From: an uncultured Clostridia bacterium
GTDB taxonomy: Bacteria; Bacillota; Clostridia; Peptostreptococcales; Anaerovoracaceae
Length of the DNA: 34,331 nucleotides
Assembly (NCBI GenBank): GCA_944388495.1
Contig: CALXIZ010000082.1
Coordinates: forward strand, 1 to 34,331
Direction: 5' to 3'
Below the pieces are notes generated by a model, which did no database searches, was not told the origin of the DNA, and saw only the letters and a list, made by a program, of their open reading frames with translations. Position numbers and translations under genes: made by a program. Below are positions 16,954-24,395 of the stretch, in pieces; positions within the stretch are counted from its first letter, which is position 1, and the number at the start of each line of letters is the position of its first letter.

Positions 16954-17655
16954 TCAGTTTTTCCGCGGAAAACTGCCGTCCGGATACATGCTCTGGATAA
17001 ATGCGAGATTCTGTTCGATCTGAGGCTGAAGCGGCTGATCCTTATCGTATTTCGCATACATCAGGAAAAATGCCGTCTGAAACATCTCCTGCCTCTCTTC
17101 AAGTGTCTTCGCCTCATGCATCAGTCTTGAACAGACGCCGCCCAGCCGCTTGTACAGCCGGATACATTCATCATATGTTTCAATGTCAAATCTGTCCAGC
17201 CATTCCTGAACGCGGACCGGCGTGTCTTTTTCCGCCGCACACTGAAATTCCTCCAGATAATAATGAAATTCGTGCTCTCCCGTAACGTCGTTGAGAAAAG
17301 CGATCCTTCCGAGAGGGAACATCGCACAGGCCAGAGGCTTCGCTTCATGTATCGTGCACTTTCCCTTTTTCAGGAAAGAACAGCTTCCGTCCAGGCGTTC
17401 CTTCAGAATGACCAGCGGCAGCATGGACTCGCCGCCCGGTATCATATCGCAGTAGGTTCCGAGAACCTCCTGTATGCTGATGTCCATGTACCTGGCAGCG
17501 CGGTAAAGATCCACGGGAGAAAGAATGATTTTGTCCTCTCTCGGAACATTTCTGCAGCATTCTCCGCATTCCGTACAGCGGAAGCGGAAAGACGAATCTT
17601 TCGACAGAAAATTCTGATCGAGGCGTGTATGCTGATAATCTCTTTTTGTTTTCAT
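16954..17655 (-). CDS. YkgJ-family cysteine-cluster protein
   Basis: 233-aa soluble protein of the YkgJ (putative zinc/iron-chelating) family. The metal cluster is plain: C27, C30, C33 and C34 in RCTECGECC, then further cysteines in GSCSFLKKGKCTIHEAKPLACAMFP, which together form the family's Cys pattern. Biochemical function is unknown for the family; a metal-binding or cofactor role is usually supposed. It is preceded by a strong promoter and a leader of about 115 bases, and followed by IMP cyclohydrolase 69 bases on. The frame start at 17655 has no strong RBS (GAAAGGTATC region), so the start is slightly uncertain. It is divergent from the EamA transporter. Confidence 0.88.
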   Translation of the reverse strand: MKTKRDYQHTRLDQNFLSKDSSFRFRCTECGECCRNVPREDKIILSPVDLYRAARYMDISIQEVLGTYCDMIPGGESMLPLVILKERLDGSCSFLKKGKCTIHEAKPLACAMFPLGRIAFLNDVTGEHEFHYYLEEFQCAAEKDTPVRVQEWLDRFDIETYDECIRLYKRLGGVCSRLMHEAKTLEERQEMFQTAFFLMYAKYDKDQPLQPQIEQNLAFIQSMYPDGSFPRKN

Positions 17656-17776
17656 AATAGATGCGGCTGATACCTTTCTGTTCTTTCTATTCTTTCCGGA
17701 GCCGTTCCTCTGCAGAAGGTGTCCTTCACCTCCGCCGCGTCGGAAACTCTCTGCAGGAGACGATCCGTATCAGAGT

Positions 17777-17805
17777 ATTATATCGGATTCTGCCCCAAAT
17801 GTCGA
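17777..17805 (-). promoter_or_regulatory. Promoter of the YkgJ-family gene (TCGACA-17-TATAAT)
   Basis: Minus-strand TCGACA (17805-17800), 17-base spacer, TATAAT (17782-17777). The leader from about 17770 to 17656 contains an AGGTG/CACCT hairpin flanked by two CTGCAG copies that can pair; no known riboswitch recognised. Confidence 0.75.
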
Positions 17806-17867
17806 GATTTTCAGACGGGCGATCCTTCTTCAGACCGGATCCGTCTGCTGCATGCGGGCCGGGTTTG

Positions 17868-17876
17868 TGGTATAAT
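17868..17876 (+). promoter_or_regulatory. Extended -10 promoter (TGGTATAAT) of the EamA transporter
   Basis: TGG-TATAAT with TATAAT at 17871-17876. There is no good -35, as expected for a TGn-extended -10. It lies 45 bases ahead of the start codon. Confidence 0.6.
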
Positions 17877-17920
17877 GGGTGCCATTGCAGAATAACGGAG
17901 GGAAAAAGGAGGTACAGACC

Positions 17921-18781
17921 ATGAAAACATATTACAAAGGAATTCTTCTCATCATCGCATCGGCGGCCTGTTTTTCACTTATGAGCCTGTTTGTCAAACT
18001 GTCCGGAGATCTGCCGTCGATCCAGAAGAGCTTTTTCCGCAATTTTGTGGCTGTTATCTTTGCGGCTGTACTTCTCGTCCGCAGCGGAGAAGGGTTTTCC
18101 TTTCAGCGCAGAAATCTTCCTTTTCTGATCATGCGTTCCGCTTTCGGCACGCTGGGTATCCTGTGCAATTTCTACGCTGTAGATCATCTCATTCTGTCCG
18201 ACGCCGGCATGCTCAATAAGATGTCGCCTTTTTTCGCCGTCCTGTGCAGTATCGTTCTGCTGAAGGAAAAAGTCCGCCCTTTCCAGATCGGCGCCGTCGC
18301 AGCTGCTTTCGCCGGCGCTCTTTTCATCATCCGCCCCTCTTTTTCCAACATGCAGCTGCTTCCCTCACTGATCGGCCTTCTCGGAGGATTCGGGGCCGGC
18401 ATCGCCTACGCTACCGTCCGCTTCCTCGGACAGCGCGGAGAACGCGGACCTTTCGTCGTTTTCTTCTTTTCCGCCTTTTCCTGCCTGTTTTGTGTTCCGT
18501 TTCTGCTCACCGGATACGAGCCGATGACACTCTATCAGTTTTGCATGCTGATGCTGGCCGGACTGGCGGCGGCGGGCGGGCAGTTCACCATCACCTCCGC
18601 CTATTTTTATGCTCCTGCCAGAGAAATTTCCGTATACGACTACACACAGGTCATCTTTTCCACACTATGGAGTTTTCTCTTCTTCTCTCAGATTCCTGAT
18701 ATTTTCAGCGTGCTCGGCTACATCATCATCTGCGCGGCCGCTATATTCAATTTTCTCATGTCAAAGCGCGGGCAGGAATAA
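17921..18781 (+). CDS. EamA/DMT-family transporter
   Basis: Inner-membrane drug/metabolite transporter, 286 aa with about ten hydrophobic helices and two EamA repeats (about 5-135 and 150-283). Typical features are ILLIIASAACFSLMSLFVKL at the start, KSFFRNFVAV in the first loop, and repeat-2 YTQVIFSTLWSFLFF near the end. The start at ATG 17921 follows AAGGAGG at 17907-17913; an upstream ATG at 17879 is rejected for lack of an RBS. The substrate is unknown: the family includes metabolite, amino acid and nucleotide-precursor exporters. It stands alone between a divergent gene and a convergent operon and ends before a strong hairpin. Confidence 0.92.
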   Translation: MKTYYKGILLIIASAACFSLMSLFVKLSGDLPSIQKSFFRNFVAVIFAAVLLVRSGEGFSFQRRNLPFLIMRSAFGTLGILCNFYAVDHLILSDAGMLNKMSPFFAVLCSIVLLKEKVRPFQIGAVAAAFAGALFIIRPSFSNMQLLPSLIGLLGGFGAGIAYATVRFLGQRGERGPFVVFFFSAFSCLFCVPFLLTGYEPMTLYQFCMLMLAGLAAAGGQFTITSAYFYAPAREISVYDYTQVIFSTLWSFLFFSQIPDIFSVLGYIIICAAAIFNFLMSKRGQE

Positions 18782-18857
18782 AAATATACATATATCTGCC
18801 GCAGCGGTATCCGCAGTACACAGAAGAAGCATCCGAAGCTGAAATCCGAAATGAATC

Positions 18858-18895
18858 AGAAGACCCCGGCGTGTAAAATACCGCCGGGGTCTTCT
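18858..18895. terminator. Hairpin between convergent genes, likely bidirectional terminator
   Basis: AGAAGACCCCGGC (18858-18870) and GCCGGGGTCTTCT (18883-18895), a perfect 13-bp stem with a 12-base loop. Only TCTTCT-type weak U-tracts end either side, so it may act as an RNA end stabiliser as much as a terminator. Confidence 0.6.
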
Positions 18896-18933
18896 GCCGC
18901 ACAGATATGTCCGCTGTTTTTCCGTTTTTTCTT

Positions 18934-19548
18934 TTACGTCTTAGAAGATTCCGCGCTGTCTTCCTCCGTACCGGCATCTGCCGTTTCATCCGTGTCTTCT
19001 TCAGCCTTTTCGAGCTGCGAAACAGGCAGAAACGCAGAAGGCACATCAGAGGCGACCGTATAAATTCTGTCCTCTCCTTCTATGGCCAGATAATAAACGT
19101 CTGTCATCGGATTCTGACTGCCGATATAAAGGATCTTCGGTGTTCCGTCCGCGAAGCTGAGCGTTATCGTCATATAAGGATCATCAAATCCGTACGCCGA
19201 AGAATCTGCCAGTGAATCCGCTACAATCTGTTCGCTCTGCAGGTTCTGCAGACCGTCAAGCATAGACTGTACCAGATCCTGATCCAGCTTCAGCTCCGTA
19301 TCCTCTGCATAAATCCACTCTTCGTTTTCCTTCAGAAAAGTCTGACGCGTTCCGTCAAGATCATAACTGAATGTGTTTACCTCATCGAGATCTTCACTGA
19401 TCAGGAGCTGACCTTCCTCCTTATTCTTTTCCTCGGACTGTGCGGAAAGATATCCGATCAGATAATACATGAAAACCAGTACGGCAAAGACGATCAGGAG
19501 TATCAAAAGTATCATCAGACCGCTTCTTTTCTTTTCGCGTTCACTCAT
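18934..19548 (-). CDS. DUF4340-like membrane-anchored protein of the Gld-like ABC cluster
   Basis: 204 aa: one N-terminal membrane helix (about 10-37), then an outside domain resembling DUF4340, with TFSYDLDGTRQTFLKENEEWIY, a DLVQSMLDGLQNLQSEQIV helix and YGFDDPYMTITLSFADG. It ends in an acidic Glu/Asp/Ser/Thr tail. The start is ATG 19548, set by GGGAGG at 19558-19563 with 9-base spacing; an in-frame GTG at 19557 overlaps the RBS. It is the last gene of a four-gene unit after the GldG-like gene (19-base gap). In similar clusters this protein accompanies the GldG-like subunit; function unknown. Confidence 0.82.
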   Translation of the reverse strand: MSEREKKRSGLMILLILLIVFAVLVFMYYLIGYLSAQSEEKNKEEGQLLISEDLDEVNTFSYDLDGTRQTFLKENEEWIYAEDTELKLDQDLVQSMLDGLQNLQSEQIVADSLADSSAYGFDDPYMTITLSFADGTPKILYIGSQNPMTDVYYLAIEGEDRIYTVASDVPSAFLPVSQLEKAEEDTDETADAGTEEDSAESSKT

Positions 19549-19567
19549 CTTCAGCACCTCCCGCCTG

Positions 19568-21145
19568 TTATTTTTTTCTTCTTCTGAACCAGATCACAAA
19601 TCCGGAAATCAAAACGGCCAGCGGAAGAACGAACACGGCTATTGCCAGCCAGATCACCGACTGAAGCGCCGGTACTGTGATGTATTCCGGCGTCAGTGTT
19701 TTGGCATCGACAGAGATATTTTCCGTACCGCCGTCTCCGCACAGTTCCGCTACGCAGTTCATATAAAAGTCGAGATTCGAAATCTGCGGAAAGCTGCTGT
19801 TAATCGTCTCATCCAGCAGAGATGCCGCTGATATCAGAATCACTCTTCCTCCCGTCTGAGCCTCCTCCGATGCCGCAGTTTCCTGATCCTCCGCCGCGCC
19901 GTCTTCTCCGGCATCCTGTGCATTTTCCTCATCATTATCCGAAGCGTCATCTGAAGCGTTCTCTTCATTTTCGTCAGCATTTTCCGCCGCTTTCTTCTCC
20001 GCCAGATAAGCATAGCCGAACGGTCCGTCGATATCTCCCGCTTCCTTCTCATATGTCGAAATCTGACCATCGACGACCTGCTTGGAATAAGCTCCGTCTG
20101 ACGAAGAGAGCAGTTCGGTAAGTGTCACATCGTCACCCGCCGTGCTCACGATACCCCGCGCCTGCGGAATCAGAAGATTCGCATTTTCCTCTGCCAGATC
20201 TGATGTCAGCTCCGTATTTTCAATATTCGGAACGATATACATCGGGTACTGATAATAATTATTGCTGGATTCCATTACAATCCCGTCCGCCAGAGACATG
20301 CCGTAAGCTGACAGAATCCGCTCGAAATTTTCCATGCTCTCCGCGGTATAGCCTGCGATGATAATCGCGCTTCCTCCGTTGTCGAGATAATTTATGACAG
20401 TATCCGTTTCTTCCGCGCTGTAATCAGACGTCGGCGCATTGATGAGCAGGCAGTCACAGTCATCCGGGATGCCGCCGCTCGTCATAAGATTCAGATCGCT
20501 CTGCGTGACATTCTGCTTCCTCATCAGCGATTCCACAGAGGAACCCGTATCCGCCTCGCCGTGGCCCGTAATATGGTAAAGCACCGGCGTATCGTCAGAA
20601 GTCACGTTTGCGATAGCGCTGGTCAGCTGTCCTTCTCCGTCAAAAGAAGTATCATAGGATCCTGTCGTATAGTAACTGGAATAATCACTCTGATAAATAT
20701 CATAATAATCGATTACCGTCTCTCTGCTTCCGCAGCTGACTACGAGACTGTTCTGCGTCGCATCGCTGTAAGTCTGAGCTGCGCCGATGTTGACCGCAGG
20801 ATCCACATATTTTACGGTAATATGATCGGATCCCTCTTCATAACGTTTGAGAAGCCTGTCAAGCGTCTGATCCGCAGAGGATTCCTCTGCCAGAACAGAA
20901 ATCGTGACATCTTCATCGAGCCCCGCGAGCATCTTTTCCGTCTTTTCTCCGATCGTATAGAGTTTTCCCGGTGTCATGTCAAAGCTCGTAAATTTTTCCG
21001 GGATCTGTCCGATCACAAAATTGAATGCCACAGCGATGGCGATGACGATAACGATAAGCGCTGTGCTGTAAGAGCCGAAGCGGACATTCTTTGTGTTGAA
21101 AGATTCCTTCAGGCCTGCCAGTTTTCCGCTGTTTACCTTTTTCAT
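19568..21145 (-). CDS. GldG-like ABC-type auxiliary protein
   Basis: 525 aa: an N-terminal membrane helix (about 25-46), a large outside domain of the GldG/ABC_transp_aux type (FTSFDMTPGKLYTIGEKTEKML, TISVLAEESSADQTLDRLLKRY, ITGHGEAD, INAPTSDYSAEE, a GGSAIIIAGY strand), a strongly acidic low-complexity stretch (about 395-435), then a C-terminal membrane helix (about 497-518) and an Arg/Lys end. The RBS is GGGAGG before ATG 21145. It sits 16 bases after the permease gene. Relatives in Bacteroidetes take part in gliding and secretion; in Clostridia the role is unknown, and nothing here suggests motility. Confidence 0.88.
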   Translation of the reverse strand: MKKVNSGKLAGLKESFNTKNVRFGSYSTALIVIVIAIAVAFNFVIGQIPEKFTSFDMTPGKLYTIGEKTEKMLAGLDEDVTISVLAEESSADQTLDRLLKRYEEGSDHITVKYVDPAVNIGAAQTYSDATQNSLVVSCGSRETVIDYYDIYQSDYSSYYTTGSYDTSFDGEGQLTSAIANVTSDDTPVLYHITGHGEADTGSSVESLMRKQNVTQSDLNLMTSGGIPDDCDCLLINAPTSDYSAEETDTVINYLDNGGSAIIIAGYTAESMENFERILSAYGMSLADGIVMESSNNYYQYPMYIVPNIENTELTSDLAEENANLLIPQARGIVSTAGDDVTLTELLSSSDGAYSKQVVDGQISTYEKEAGDIDGPFGYAYLAEKKAAENADENEENASDDASDNDEENAQDAGEDGAAEDQETAASEEAQTGGRVILISAASLLDETINSSFPQISNLDFYMNCVAELCGDGGTENISVDAKTLTPEYITVPALQSVIWLAIAVFVLPLAVLISGFVIWFRRRKK

Positions 21146-21161
21146 TCTCCGGCACCTCCCT

Positions 21162-22025
21162 TTAGCTCCAGCGGCGTTTCTGAATCACCTGAACCGTCAG
21201 GAAACAGAAAACGGCCGCTACGGAAATATAATAGAAGAACGTGGTAAGCTCCAGTGTCTGATTCAGGATATTGTCATACCGTGAGATCAGAGACAGCGCA
21301 TTCAGGAAATCTCCGAACATTCCTTCAAAAGAGCTCTGTCTGACAAAATATACGATCGTAAGCACAATTTCGCATACCGCACCGACGCCGCACGAGATCA
21401 CTCTGTTTTTCGTCATCAGATAGACAAAGGCCGCTGCAAGAAGAAAGAGAATAAAAAAGCAGACGTAGGATCCCGATGCGCCTGACGGCAGAATGGATGT
21501 GATGCCGTCGATCAGCTGCAGTACGAGCAGAATGCAGAAAGTACCCACTGCCGCGATGATCTGGCTCTCCGTCAGAGAGGAGACGAACATACCGACAGCG
21601 ATATAGGCGGCACCCAGAAGAAAGAATCCGAGAATGGCCATGTAATCCGCAGGGATCGATCCTCCGCCGTAAAAATGTATGATAACCGGCGCAAGGCAGG
21701 ATATGAGCATACAGAATCCCAGCACGGATATCATAGCCAGATATTTTCCCATTACGATCTGTGTCACAGAGACAGGAGACGTCAGCAGCAGCTGATCTGT
21801 CTTCGATTTTCTCTCTTCTGCAAAGCTTCTCATCGTGAGAATCGGAATGACAAACAGAAGCACAAATGACATTCCGGAAAGAGCGGCCGCAAAATACGGA
21901 TACCCCTGGACGATATTATAAGCTACAAAATAAATACCTGTGAAGACGAGAACCGCCGCCATGAAAATAGGGCCTGTCATGTTATGAAAATATGATTTCA
22001 GTTCTCTTTTATAAATCGCTTCCAT
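21162..22025 (-). CDS. ABC-2 type permease (GldF-like)
   Basis: 287-aa integral membrane protein with about six helices, starting YKRELKSYFHNMTGPIFMAAVLVF as ABC-2 permeases of the GldF/NosY type do. A conserved cytoplasmic segment RSFAEERKSKTDQLLLTSPVS is visible, which in this family contacts the ATPase. The start is ATG 22025 (GAGGAAC upstream), giving a 17-base overlap with the ATPase gene; a longer frame start has only basic residues. It pairs with the upstream ATPase and downstream GldG-like protein as one transporter-like complex. Substrate unknown. Confidence 0.9.
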   Translation of the reverse strand: MEAIYKRELKSYFHNMTGPIFMAAVLVFTGIYFVAYNIVQGYPYFAAALSGMSFVLLFVIPILTMRSFAEERKSKTDQLLLTSPVSVTQIVMGKYLAMISVLGFCMLISCLAPVIIHFYGGGSIPADYMAILGFFLLGAAYIAVGMFVSSLTESQIIAAVGTFCILLVLQLIDGITSILPSGASGSYVCFFILFLLAAAFVYLMTKNRVISCGVGAVCEIVLTIVYFVRQSSFEGMFGDFLNALSLISRYDNILNQTLELTTFFYYISVAAVFCFLTVQVIQKRRWS

Positions 22026-23082
22026 GACGTTCCTCCTCTCCTTCTTCCGCCGTCTCTTCCGGATCTCCTCCGTCATTTTTCAGATCGCTCTTCGCGTCTT
22101 CCCTCTCTCTTTTTTCCGATTCCGCTATAAGCGCCGAAGCATTTTTTTCCTCCGGTTCAGTCAGCTCCAGGAAAATGTCCTCCAAAGACGCCGTCTCTTC
22201 TCTGAGGCCCACCACCAGACGTTTCGCTTCTGCGAAAGCCAGAGCAATCCGGTCTCTGAGATCCGCACCGTGCTCATATTCGACTTCGGCTTCCAGAATT
22301 CCTTCCTCCTCCGATTCCCGTATCCCGTAGCGGCTGATACCTTCAATCGATGAAAGGACAGCTTCCGCCTTTTCTTTTTCCGCTTTCAGCGAAATATTCA
22401 GGCGAACCGACGGCTGCATGAGTTCCATGAGATTTGCCGGCGTATCAGCGGCGATCAGTCTGCCCTGCGATATAATCATTATCTTGTCGCAGATCGCACT
22501 CACCTCCGAGAGAATATGAGAACTCAGTATGATCGTGTGATTCTTCCCGAGCTCCCGGATGAGATCACGTATCTCAATGATCTGCTTCGGATCGAGTCCG
22601 ACCGTAGGCTCATCCAGAATCAGAACCTCCGGCAGCCCGAGCAGAGCCTGCGCAAACCCCACGCGCTGCTTATACCCCTTTGAAAGATTTTTGATCAGAC
22701 GTCCGGAGACATCGGTAACCTGTACGGTTTTTTCCGCCACATCGACTGCATCTCCGATCTCTTTTTTCGGAATTCCCTTCAGCTCCGCAGCAAACGTCAG
22801 ATACTCTCTGACTGTCATATCCTGGTAGAGCGGCGGTATCTCCGGGAGATAGCCGATCATCGATTTGGCTTTCTTCGCATCGTGCAGGATATCGTATCCG
22901 TTGATCAGTACTTCTCCTTCCGATGCCGCAATATAGCCTGTGATGATATTCATCGTCGTCGATTTGCCCGCGCCGTTCGGTCCGAGGAAACCGTAAATTT
23001 CCCCTTCCTCGACGGAAAAGCTGAGATTGTCGACTGCTACGGTATTACCGTACTTTTTTGTGAGATTCCTCACCTCAATCAT
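22009..23082 (-). CDS. ABC transporter ATP-binding protein (GldA-like)
   Basis: 357 aa. The ATPase domain spans about 1-230: Walker A GPNGAGKST (about 37-45), Q-loop GYLPEIPPLYQDMTVREYL, signature NLSKGYKQRVGFAQALL, Walker B VLILDEPTVGLDPKQ and H-loop LSSHIL. A C-terminal domain of about 80 residues follows (typical of GldA/CcmA-like ATPases), then a highly charged tail of about 45 residues rich in Glu, Lys and Arg. The start ATG 23082 begins MIEVRNLTKKYG and has AAGG upstream; the longer frame has no homology. It is the first gene of the four-gene unit. Upstream is a possible activator-dependent promoter with TTCACATT repeats. Confidence 0.93.
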   Translation of the reverse strand: MIEVRNLTKKYGNTVAVDNLSFSVEEGEIYGFLGPNGAGKSTTMNIITGYIAASEGEVLINGYDILHDAKKAKSMIGYLPEIPPLYQDMTVREYLTFAAELKGIPKKEIGDAVDVAEKTVQVTDVSGRLIKNLSKGYKQRVGFAQALLGLPEVLILDEPTVGLDPKQIIEIRDLIRELGKNHTIILSSHILSEVSAICDKIMIISQGRLIAADTPANLMELMQPSVRLNISLKAEKEKAEAVLSSIEGISRYGIRESEEEGILEAEVEYEHGADLRDRIALAFAEAKRLVVGLREETASLEDIFLELTEPEEKNASALIAESEKREREDAKSDLKNDGGDPEETAEEGEEERHGSDL

Positions 23083-23131
23083 CAGGTACACCTTCCCTTC
23101 GGTCAAAATAAAAACTTGCTTACAGATCAGT

Positions 23132-23195
23132 ATTCTACCGCAGTCATGTGATGAACAGATATGATTTTTTACCTGAAATGTGAAGACAATGTGAA
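23132..23195 (-). promoter_or_regulatory. Candidate promoter of the Gld-like operon with 11-base direct repeats
   Basis: Minus-strand TAGAAT (23137-23132) lacks a good -35. TTCACATT occurs twice, at 23195-23188 and 23184-23177, 11 bases apart, centred about -60 from the predicted start. Eleven-base spaced TTCACA repeats are the style of PhoB/OmpR-family activator boxes. Which regulator binds is unknown. Confidence 0.45.
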
Positions 23196-23233
23196 AATTA
23201 CGCGGCCGGTCTGCAGACAATCTGAAAAAGGCG

Positions 23234-23270
23234 AAAAAGGAAAATCCCGGCTCCTGCCGAAAGAGCCGGG
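23234..23270 (-). terminator. Terminator of the ModA-like lipoprotein gene
   Basis: CCCGGCTC (minus 23270-23263) pairs with GAGCCGGG (23253-23246), 9-base loop, then ATTTTCCTTTTT. It lies 25 bases after the lipoprotein stop codon. Confidence 0.75.
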
Positions 23271-23294
23271 AAAGAAAAGCTGATATCCGTTCCG

Positions 23295-23870
23295 TCAGGA
23301 AGCGGAAACAGATTCCGCGGACGTCTGTGCATCCGTACTCTGCGGCACGGTGCTGTCAAAAGACTCCGCCATGATGTTCTGTGCCTGCTCCGACAACAGA
23401 AATTCGTAAAAAGATTCCGCATTGCGGTTTTCCTCGTCTTCCGCATGCGCTGTCAGAACGACCTCCCTGCCGGAAAGTGCCGCTCTCGTATCCTCCTGCA
23501 GATATCCCTCCTGTGCCAGCTGATCGAGAAGCGCCGGATCATCACAGATAAAAATATCACAGTCCGCGTTTTCCCTGATCTGGCCGGCAAGCGACGCGGC
23601 ATCGGAATAATTTGCAACTACTCTGCCGCCTCCGTCCCTGCTGTAGGTTTCGATCAGATCATTCATGGACAGCGTCATCGCCGAAGGCACAAAGATGTTG
23701 ATCACGCCGGCCGGATCCTCCGGTATTTCCGAACTGAAGGCAGAAGACGGTCCCTGTCCGGCTGCCGATGCCGGATCAGGCGAGTCACTGCCGTTCTGTC
23801 CGCAGCCGCCGAGCAGAGCTGCTGCTGTCAAAAGAAACACGAGCACGAAAATCATGCAGAACTTTTTCAC
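23295..23870 (-). CDS. Shortened ModA-like substrate-binding lipoprotein
   Basis: 191-aa predicted lipoprotein. The signal peptide MKKFCMIFVLVFLLTAAALLGGC ends in lipobox LGGC with lipid-carrying C23; a Ser/Pro-rich linker follows. Residues about 60-135 look like the N-terminal lobe of molybdate-binding ModA (NIFVPSAMTLSMNDLIETYS, NYSDAASLAGQIRENADCDIFICDD). After ALSGREVVLTA it jumps to FYEFLLSEQAQNIMAESF, which matches the end of ModA, so roughly 100 residues covering the second lobe are missing. The start is GTG 23870, chosen for GAGGAGG upstream and for the signal peptide. No modB/modC genes are in the window. It may be a deletion derivative or a small oxyanion-binding sensor. Confidence 0.75.
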   Translation of the reverse strand: MKKFCMIFVLVFLLTAAALLGGCGQNGSDSPDPASAAGQGPSSAFSSEIPEDPAGVINIFVPSAMTLSMNDLIETYSRDGGGRVVANYSDAASLAGQIRENADCDIFICDDPALLDQLAQEGYLQEDTRAALSGREVVLTAHAEDEENRNAESFYEFLLSEQAQNIMAESFDSTVPQSTDAQTSAESVSAS

Positions 23871-23881
23871 TTCGTTCCTCC

Positions 23882-23998
23882 TCACTTCATATCGCACATG
23901 TTCTGACGCTGAAAACAGAAGTAATTCACATACGTGATGCCGGCTGCCTGTCCGCTTTTCTGCAGCGTCAGCCGTATTTCACAGTAAATCTTTTCCAT
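23882..23998 (-). CDS. Small ORF (38 aa) between promoter and ModA-like gene
   Basis: ATG 23998 to TGA 23882, beginning MEKIYCEIRLTLQ and ending QNMCDMK. It starts about 12 bases after the predicted transcription start and ends 11 bases before the GTG of the lipoprotein, so any transcript for that gene carries it. Its RBS (GGAG) is only 1 base from the ATG, too close for efficient use, and no family is recognised. Possible upstream peptide, or chance. Confidence 0.35.
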   Translation of the reverse strand: MEKIYCEIRLTLQKSGQAAGITYVNYFCFQRQNMCDMK

Positions 23999-24016
23999 AC
24001 TCCGTTTTCTTTTTGA

Positions 24017-24046
24017 ATTATATGTTAAATCTCTTTCACATGTCAA
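24017..24046 (-). promoter_or_regulatory. Promoter of the ModA-like lipoprotein (TTGACA-18-TATAAT)
   Basis: Minus-strand TTGACA (24046-24041), 18-base spacer, TATAAT (24022-24017): both hexamers are consensus. The predicted start is near 24010. Confidence 0.85.
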
Positions 24047-24078
24047 CCTGTTTTTTTCCGCCTTATTGTGCATCATGC

Positions 24079-24100
24079 CTATATTTTTCTATATTTTTCT
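24079..24100. repeat. Tandem 10-mer CTATATTTTT x2 in the divergent promoter region
   Basis: CTATATTTTT at 24079-24088 and 24089-24098, followed by CT. Spacing is exactly one helical turn. It lies between the two divergent promoters (-35 boxes at 24041-24046 and 24166-24171) and could be a binding site or a curved A/T tract. Confidence 0.5.
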
Positions 24101-24165
24101 GCGGAATATGCCGTCGGAAGTCTCTTCAAACCCAATGATACCAAACAAAATGAGTTCTGCGCTTC

Positions 24166-24193
24166 TTGTAATCAATTAAAATTATGATATAAT
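24166..24193 (+). promoter_or_regulatory. Promoter of the HTH-TOBE regulator (TTGTAA-16-TATAAT)
   Basis: TTGTAA (24166-24171), 16-base spacer, TATAAT (24188-24193). The predicted start is near 24200, leaving a leader of about 196 bases. Confidence 0.75.
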
Positions 24194-24199
24194 GCTGAT

Positions 24200-24395
24200 A
24201 GATAGGTTTTTTTGTTTTCTCCGTTTACAGAATGCTCATGAAAAGATACAGAACCTCTCTGTTCTGACATCTGCGGCGAAACAGAAAACAGCCGCCGGCG
24301 AAAGACGGCATAAATCGTTATTTCCGGCAGAAAGTCCGGAAAAGAGTAAGAGAGAGAAGGAGAAATTCTTCTCCGGTTTAATAATGAGGTGAAAT
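24200..24395 (+). other. Structured 5' leader of the HTH-TOBE regulator
   Basis: A leader of about 196 bases with four short hairpins: CAGAAC/GTTCTG near 24250, GCCG/CGGC near 24290-24310, TTCCGG/CCGGAA near 24321-24341, and GGAGAA/TTCTCC just ahead of the RBS (near 24358-24374). It is purine-rich in the last part. I do not recognise it as a Moco or other known riboswitch. No ORF with an RBS is seen inside. Confidence 0.4.

Noticed and set aside
18858..18895. Inverted repeat as an insertion element end
   Set aside because: It lies between two convergent genes, where a shared terminator is expected; no transposase nearby.
24200..24395. Molybdenum-cofactor riboswitch ahead of the HTH-TOBE gene
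   Set aside because: I could not match the conserved segments of that RNA; it is left as an unassigned structured leader.
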